The notes below the pieces were generated by a model. That model saw only the letters and a list, made by a program, of their open reading frames with translations. It did no database searches and was not told the origin of the DNA. Position numbers and translations under genes: made by a program. From Amorphochlora amoebiformis (taxonomy: Eukaryota; Cercozoa; Chlorarachniophyceae), in contig BAAHQB010000128.1 in assembly GCA_054601695.1 (NCBI GenBank), positions 62,001 to 126,000 of the forward strand: a DNA stretch of 64,000 bases, read 5' to 3'. This document shows, piece by piece, positions 1 through 64,000 of the stretch (positions are counted from its first letter, which is position 1; the number at the start of each line of letters is the position of its first letter).

Positions 1-83
<83 letters not shown>

Positions 84-211
84 CGCGCGCGCGCGCGCGC
101 GCGCGCGCGCGCGCGCGCGCGCGCGCGCGCGCGCGCGCGCGCGCGCGCGCGCGCGCGCGCGCGCGCGCGCGCGCGCGCGCGCGCGCGCGCGCGCGCGCGC
201 GCGCGCGCGCG

Positions 212-216
<5 letters not shown>
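1..216. repeat. (CT)n then (CG)n microsatellites
   Basis: A (CT)n tract with one interruption covers about the first 68 bases. It is followed without a break by roughly 148 bases of pure alternating CG, which then passes directly into (TA)n. No gene is visible here. Confidence 0.97.
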
Positions 217-247
<31 letters not shown>

Positions 248-249
248 AG

Positions 250-288
<39 letters not shown>

Positions 289-349
289 ACATATATAAGT
301 ATATATGTATATAGTCTGCGTTTACTCATGTACATATATGATATATATC

Positions 350-392
<43 letters not shown>

Positions 393-540
393 ATATATAA
401 ATATAAATATATATACCTAAATGTATATATACACATGTATATATATGTATATATATATGTATATATATATATATATATATACATATGCATATATATATGT
501 ACATATACACATAGGTATATATATATATATATATTCTATA

Positions 541-596
541 TATATATTGTCTGATTATTGCTTATCTTGGTAACTACTGTATCCGTCATGTATATT

Positions 597-644
<48 letters not shown>

Positions 645-765
645 CATATATATATAGTCTGTGCTTATTGCTAACCTCAGAAATCACTGTATCCGTCGTG
701 TACATTATATATATATATATATATGTTTAATGCTGATCTCAGTAATTACTGTATTCGTCGCCATG

Positions 766-840
<75 letters not shown>

Positions 841-888
841 TCCGTTTTCATTGCTGATCTCGGTAATCGCAGTTGCCGATGATGTATA

Positions 889-933
<45 letters not shown>

Positions 934-973
934 TCTCTGTTTTCATTGCTGATCTCGGTAATCACTGTAGCCG

Positions 974-1018
<45 letters not shown>

Positions 1019-1066
1019 TCTGTTTTTATTGCTGATCTCGGTAATCACTGTAGCCGTCACCATGAT
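541..1066 (+). repeat. Six truncated copies of the head of the next NHL exon
   Basis: Six diverged copies of about 45 bp lie near 541-590, 655-708, 720-772, 838-885, 930-980 and 1015-1066. Each matches the first part of the exon at 1119-1197, and most keep the preceding tatag-like acceptor. Each then dissolves into (TA)n, and some carry stop codons. They look like relics of tandem duplication upstream of the intact exon. Confidence 0.85.
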
Positions 1067-1071
1067 GTATA

Positions 1072-9842
<8,771 letters not shown>

Positions 9843-10379
9843 GTAGATATTCTGAGAAAATACATTCTACAGGTATTGAACAGGAAAAAAGACAAAGCGA
9901 AAGAGCGTACAATCGGCCTAAAACCCAAGATGAAAAACTAGTGTTTGAGGTGAGATTAGAGGTTATGAGGTCAGGTTAGAGATTATGAGGTCAGATTAGA
10001 GGTTATCAGTGCGATTAGAGATTATGTGTGTGAGATTAGAGATTATGTGGTGAGATTAGAGATGAGGTGTGAGGAGAGATTTCAAGTTGAAATTAGATAT
10101 ACTAAACCTAACCCTAACATTATCTAACCCTAACTCTAATCTGAAATTTCCCTAACCCTAACCCTAACCCTAATATATCCTGAGCTAGATTTAACCCTTA
10201 ACCCTAGTCTGAGCTAGGGTTAGTTTTAGGGTTCCCCAGTAGGTTTAGTGCTATGGTTAGCTTTTGGTTAGGGTTAGGGTTTGGGTTAAAAGTTAACCCT
10301 AACCCTAACCTTAATCCTAACCCTAACCCTAACACTAACTCTAATCCTAACCCTAAGTAGCATAATATAATTATAGAGT
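9843..10379. other. Intergenic spacer with GA/GT minisatellite and telomere-like units
   Basis: The spacer lies between the NHL stop and the next ATG. At about 9945-10080 there is a tandem of roughly 21 bp around GATTAGAGATTATGAGGT. From 10105 to 10360 there are CCCTAA and TTAGGG variants in both orientations. No clear polyadenylation signal or TATA box was recognised. Confidence 0.7.
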
Positions 10380-17191
<6,812 letters not shown>

Positions 17192-17238
17192 TATGTATAT
17201 ATATATACACATATACATATATATATATACATACATAC

Positions 17239-17281
<43 letters not shown>

Positions 17282-17328
17282 CATGTATGTATGTATGTAT
17301 ATTTATACATTTCGATACAATTATATAC

Positions 17329-17376
<48 letters not shown>

Positions 17377-17623
17377 TGTATATATATGTATATATATACA
17401 TACATACAAATATATATATACATATATGTACCTATATACATATATATATATTATTCATATGTATTGTATTTATATTTTTGATATATAAATATATATATAT
17501 ATATATATAATATATATACATATAATATATATATTGAAGACATATAAATACATATACAAAGATATAAATATACACATTTATAAACAATATAATGTATGTA
17601 ATCTATATATAGATGTATAGATG

Positions 17624-17681
<58 letters not shown>

Positions 17682-17816
17682 ATATACATATGTATGTATG
17701 TATAATATAAGTATACATACATATATCATACATATACATATGCATATTGCATAGTATGTATACACAGACATATTTGAATCCAGATGTTATATGTATATAT
17801 ATTTGAATCCAGATGT

Positions 17817-17859
<43 letters not shown>

Positions 17860-18013
17860 GTTATATATATATATATATATTATATATATATATATATCAC
17901 ACAATATGTATATATTTCTATAATACACATAGTATGTATAATGCATGTCCATATCTAGACACATATATACCTATACACCAAAAATACAATATATGTATCG
18001 CAAATATAGATAT

Positions 18014-18053
<40 letters not shown>

Positions 18054-18144
18054 CACATATATATATATATATATCAATATATATATATATATATCAATAT
18101 ATATATATAAACATATTACGCATATATATGCTCATATATATATT

Positions 18145-18185
<41 letters not shown>
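17192..18185. other. Spacer of (TA)n between two unknown genes
   Basis: This stretch is almost entirely (TA)n, (TATG)n and (CATA)n. A short phrase, TTGAATCCAGATGTTATAT, occurs twice (about 17774 and 17801). I see no convincing exon, so the first exon of the following gene is either hidden here or its start is the ATG at 18194. Confidence 0.6.
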
Positions 18186-24149
<5,964 letters not shown>

Positions 24150-24647
24150 GAAACTCCTCTAATCAGCTAGCATTGTCATGATCACAGCCACAACCACCAG
24201 CAGCTAGTATGATCAAATGATTCAAATTGCAACTTTGTATCATTGGATTAGCATCTACTAGATCTCGATCCGTATGATGCTAGGCTTCATCATTCATCTA
24301 TTGAAGTTACTGACATTTCTACTCAATGAGTCAATAGACCGCGCTTGTGGTATAACCTGCCTGGGCCACTGAGGCTATTATTACCGTAAGTGCAGCAAAT
24401 TCTAGAAATTATGGTCGATTATCATTGTACTACTACTAAACCTGTATTGTTATACTCGTTTTATACTAACAGCTAGCCTTTCGGAATATCCTGGGTCGAT
24501 CACGACATCAGAGTCAGTCATGGACTTGGCCCGGGCTAATTACTAGTAATTATGGAGTTGGTGATCATTTGACTTCCAAACTAGTCAATCGGACTGCCAA
24601 GCTTAACTTAGGGGCTATTTTCTCCACGTAGAATCTGGTGAATTTGG
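24150..24647. other. Unique CTAG-rich spacer between convergent genes
   Basis: About 500 bp free of the satellites lies between the stop of the + strand gene and the stop of the - strand SIR2-like gene. CTAG occurs repeatedly (GCTAGC, ACTAGT, CTACTAGATC). No open frame or RNA gene was recognised. The spacer at 51640-52250 has the same texture. Confidence 0.7.
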
Positions 24648-48649
<24,002 letters not shown>

Positions 48650-48971
48650 AGGGAGAGCCCGGGGAGGACGGGGCCCGGTCCCACACCCCACGTGGTCAGG
48701 CATTCGGGTCGTCGAACCTTTCACGAGGGTCTGTGTTGTTGACAAGATATTATGTATGGATATCTGGATATTGGTGTATAGATATGTCAATATACTCTTA
48801 CAAGAAACCTTTAACAGAATATTTAAAATATCGGTGTTACACAGGGGCCTATCACACGCTTGAGCGTTTTGGTTACTGTGTTACTTTGGGTAAATTCGCT
48901 ATTTGAGGGATCCGTTTCGAAAACTAATTGCCTCTGTTGGTGGGGGCCCGGGGAAGTAGGCTCCTGTTGCG
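48650..48971. promoter_or_regulatory. Divergent intergenic region, possible bidirectional promoter
   Basis: About 320 bp of satellite-free DNA separates the proposed start of the SIR2-like gene (- strand) from the proposed start of the next gene (+ strand). No TATA box or initiator motif is clear. Open frames run into it on both strands, so either start could lie farther upstream (ATGs at 48784 on + and near 48700 on -). Confidence 0.4.
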
Positions 48972-49697
48972 ATGATCCCCCAGCCTGCTCCCGTGGTGAG
49001 GAACTTCGGAAAGAATCCTTCCGTACATTTTTCTTTGGACTATAATTTTCACCATTTTTTGGTGGTTTTTAACCCAGAGCTTCAACTCGGAGAAACCTCC
49101 TCCGTTCTCCTTCGAGGACAAGCTTGAGGTCGGCAAACTGTCGGTCCCCGAAGGATCAAACTTGATGCAACGAGTAGAGGATGGAGAAGATTCTCCCGTC
49201 ACACCTATTGAGAAGGAGCAGAAACGCGAAAGGTGATTTCCCTCCGCCGTACAAGTAACCCGGTTTCTGAGCCATGCCTACAGTAGGACGTGGTCCTTCG
49301 TGTCGGAAGAGCATAGCCTACCAACAGGTAGCGCTTTGCTCGAGAATAGGACATCGATACCAACGCATATGCAAAATGGGGGTAAGAGAAACTCTACCAC
49401 AGAGGAGCTGAGGACCATTGCCTTCGAAAGGAAGCGCGATAGCATGAGCAAGGTTTCCATCGTAATTGATTTAGGGTTCATGAAACCCTCTTAGAATGCT
49501 CAGGGAAGGGATTCGAAATGTGAAATGACCAATTTTGGATCCTTCCGCATTATCAATACTGAGCGTTGGTATAAATTTCAGCAGGTAACCCCGGAGCTAA
49601 TGGCCCAGATGAAGAAACTGGAATCATTACAGAAGCCCTTTAGAGAGAGTGATGGGGTATGTATGTAATAGCATATGCATATATCATATATTTATAT

Positions 49698-49749
<52 letters not shown>

Positions 49750-49777
49750 ACGCACGTGTATTATATTATATATTATA

Positions 49778-49823
<46 letters not shown>

Positions 49824-49909
49824 ATGCATAGATATATATTATAAAAATAAATTGGAATACTGTCTTATGTAGCTGCTGCATACAAATAAAGATATGTCAC
49901 GTATATCTG

Positions 49910-49960
<51 letters not shown>

Positions 49961-50194
49961 ACATATATATGTATATATATATAATATATAATATATACAT
50001 GTATATAAATATATATGAAATATAATATTATTTTGGGTGGATCAATAATAATGTACTCGACAGCATGTTTTCATTAGTATCATGGCACTTTAATTTCTAA
50101 AGATACATACATATTATACACATATACATATACATATACATATGTGTGTATATACGTGTGTGCGAACATATGTATAGTGTATGAATCGGCATAT

Positions 50195-50245
<51 letters not shown>

Positions 50246-50275
50246 GTATTTATACATATATATATGTGTGTGTGT

Positions 50276-50317
<42 letters not shown>

Positions 50318-50403
50318 GTGTGTGTGTGTGTGTGTGTTTGTATAATATAATGTGTGTGTGTGTGCGTGTGTGTGTGTGTGTGCGTGTGCGTGTGTTTGTA
50401 CAC

Positions 50404-50477
<74 letters not shown>

Positions 50478-50542
50478 ATGTGTGTGCGTGTGTGTGCGAA
50501 TAATACTATATATTTGTGTGTATGTGTGCGTTTGTACACATT

Positions 50543-50617
<75 letters not shown>

Positions 50618-50634
50618 TGTGTGTGTGTGTGTGT

Positions 50635-50693
<59 letters not shown>

Positions 50694-50704
50694 TATACAA
50701 ATAC

Positions 50705-50737
<33 letters not shown>

Positions 50738-50750
50738 ATATATATAGATT

Positions 50751-50786
<36 letters not shown>

Positions 50787-50814
50787 AATGTATATGATAT
50801 ACGTGCGTATATAC

Positions 50815-50872
<58 letters not shown>

Positions 50873-51087
50873 TTACATTTATTTGTCTTCTTGTTTGTGT
50901 GTGTGTGTGTGTGTGTATTGATGAATGTGAAAACGATATCCAACTATCATATCTACTGTAAATAATCGCTAGATTTTTGACATATTACATATCACAGATG
51001 CGTATGTCGGTGGAGAGCACCACATCCTCCTCCACGCCGAGGCTTAGAGGAGATTCCGCCCTTTTTGATGAGAAGCAGCTCGAGTGA
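48972..51087 (+). CDS. Unknown hydrophilic protein with short clean introns
   Basis: Firm exons: 48972-49022 (ATG start chosen for phase), 49078-49232, 49284-49452, 49504-49656. They are separated by introns of 55, 51 and 51 bp and agree in phase. Segments include [68 protein letters not shown] and [20 protein letters not shown]. Likely 3' exons are 49873-49894, a 13-nt exon at 50064-50076, and 50998-51087 ([18 protein letters not shown], then TGA); the last introns are (TA)n-filled and these joins are less certain. Ser/Thr/Glu-rich with no recognised domain. The N-terminal structure is ambiguous, since other phase-consistent starts exist upstream. Confidence 0.65.
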
Positions 51088-51434
51088 GCTAAAATTCTAA
51101 GCTCCTGGCATACTCCACCTAATCCTTGCACTTGCACTTGCAGATACGTGTCCCAAGTTCGCAAGCAACACAACGAGATGGGTATAGTTCGATCATCTAG
51201 AGTACCATCAGGTAAATCGAAACAAACTCGGAATAAAATCTGGGTTTCTTGAGCCCTTCTAATATCCAATAATTCTGTTTTTCCTCTGCCAAGCCGGCGA
51301 TCATGTATCTCACCTCTTATTGTAATCCAGGGGTACGCAACGGGGGTTCCAATCCGCAGCAGAATAATAATCAAGAGTGCGCAACTCAATAGTGATGTGC
51401 GAGGGGGGCGATGGGAAGGGGAAGTGTTGCTCAT
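50985..51434 (-). CDS. Possible small secreted or membrane protein, single exon
   Basis: An uninterrupted frame of 149 residues starts at MSNTSPSHRPPR. It has a hydrophobic segment (LLSCALLIIILLRIG) typical of a signal peptide or anchor, then YPWITIRGEIHDRR, FDLPDGTLDD and TWDTYLQVQVQGLGG. The frame could extend to an ATG at 51494. It overlaps, antisense, the last exon of the + strand gene, and no family is recognised. It may be real, ending through an unseen splice, or a chance frame in unique DNA. Confidence 0.35.
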   Translation of the reverse strand: MSNTSPSHRPPRTSLLSCALLIIILLRIGTPVAYPWITIRGEIHDRRLGRGKTELLDIRRAQETQILFRVCFDLPDGTLDDRTIPISLCCLRTWDTYLQVQVQGLGGVCQELRILAHSSCFSSKRAESPLSLGVEEDVVLSTDIRICDM

Positions 51435-51494
51435 GAGCTCAATCCATAATCTTTTTTTTTTTTCCCTATCCGTCGTTCTCATCCCTCCCCTCAA

Positions 51495-52269
51495 CTGCTC
51501 TAGCTATTGCACCAAACTACATCCCAAATATCTTTTCCGAGGTCCACAGGGCAACTGTCACCTGGCACCGACGATTAAAGTATGAACGGGATGATTTGTT
51601 CCTCCAAAAAAATTAATTACCGGTAGGGGAGGGAAAAAGATTTCTAGGGTTATTCAGTTCTTCGACGCGTCGTTAGTTATCAACCCGCGATGGAGCACAT
51701 ATTAAGAGGCTCTAGCATAAAGTCTAGATCTTATTTGGCACGTTGAGATTATCACAGCTAGGTGAATGTCATAATATCACATCATCTAGACTCTAGAGAA
51801 GGACATATACTAGATATACAGTATCATAAGGAGCCGTTAGATCTACAACGTACGGTAGATGGATCAGTGGATGCAGCCTGAGATGATACTTCTAGACTTA
51901 GGCTGGATCTAGATGTAGCTAGTGGAAATCCCACTAGTCCTACTCGGATATCTGCTGCCCAGCTACTAGAGCTAGCTACCTAGACTATACAGTTGTATCT
52001 AGAGTATCATCATATATTGTAGAAACTAGAGAAAGTTTGGAACTCTACATCTAGTAGAGCCCTGAGTAAACTTGGACGCTGTACTAGTCTAGTTGTAGTT
52101 GTAATCATAGATCTATAGATTGACTCCGAGAATTACTAAACCTACTAGACCTAGTCAGTGACGAGACTACACTAAAAATATAGGTTACGTTCTAAAACTT
52201 TGATTAATTGATCATCATGATGTAATTAATTTCTGAATTTCATCTTCTCGATTCAATCGCATTAAATAA
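51495..52269. other. CTAG-rich unique spacer downstream of UROD
   Basis: About 770 bp without the satellites. From about 51640 to 52165 CTAG occurs more than 20 times, often inside TCTAGA, ACTAGT or AGCTAG. No gene was recognised. Confidence 0.75.

Positions 52270-64000
<11,731 letters not shown>

Overview
This is nuclear DNA of a eukaryote, almost certainly a protist or alga, that has filled nearly all of its intron space with two simple satellites: (TA)n and TTAGGG/CCCTAA, plus diverged forms of the latter. Most long open frames here are translated (TA)n (Tyr-Ile runs) and are not genes. The real coding sequence is a set of very short exons (about 18-170 bp). I found them by reading the non-repetitive islands on both strands, requiring gt/ag boundaries, and checking that reading phase carries from one exon to the next. 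The species cannot be named from the sequence. The TTAGGG-type repeat, extreme intron density and a bacterial-type SIR2-like protein fit a microbial eukaryote better than an animal or plant.

Layout: (1) 1-1118, (CT)n, (CG)n and (TA)n, then six broken copies of the start of the next exon. (2) 1119-9842, + strand, 3' part of an NHL-repeat (beta-propeller) gene, 12 exons. (3) 10380-17191, + strand, complete 115-residue protein in 8 exons, function unknown. (4) 18186-24149, + strand, 12 exons of an unknown protein with an acidic C-terminus. (5) 24648-48649, - strand, about 33 exons over 24 kb, a SIR2-like (SIR2_2-type) protein preceded by a domain with an ALPVIGTG motif. (6) 48972-51087, + strand, unknown protein whose first introns are only 51-55 bp and free of repeats. 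(7) 50985-51434, - strand, a single-exon secretory-looking ORF of uncertain status. (8) 52270-64000, - strand, uroporphyrinogen decarboxylase (heme/chlorophyll pathway), 19 exons in perfect phase, 5' end beyond the window.

The most unusual signal is how the introns are built. Donors and acceptors often lie inside the satellites themselves (gtatat...tatag, or gttaggg). Many exons are also flanked by truncated copies of their own edge. Copies of an exon head with its acceptor always lie upstream of the intact exon, and copies of an exon tail with its donor always lie downstream. The pattern recurs in the NHL, two unknown, SIR2-like and UROD genes. The genes do not form an operon or obvious pathway.
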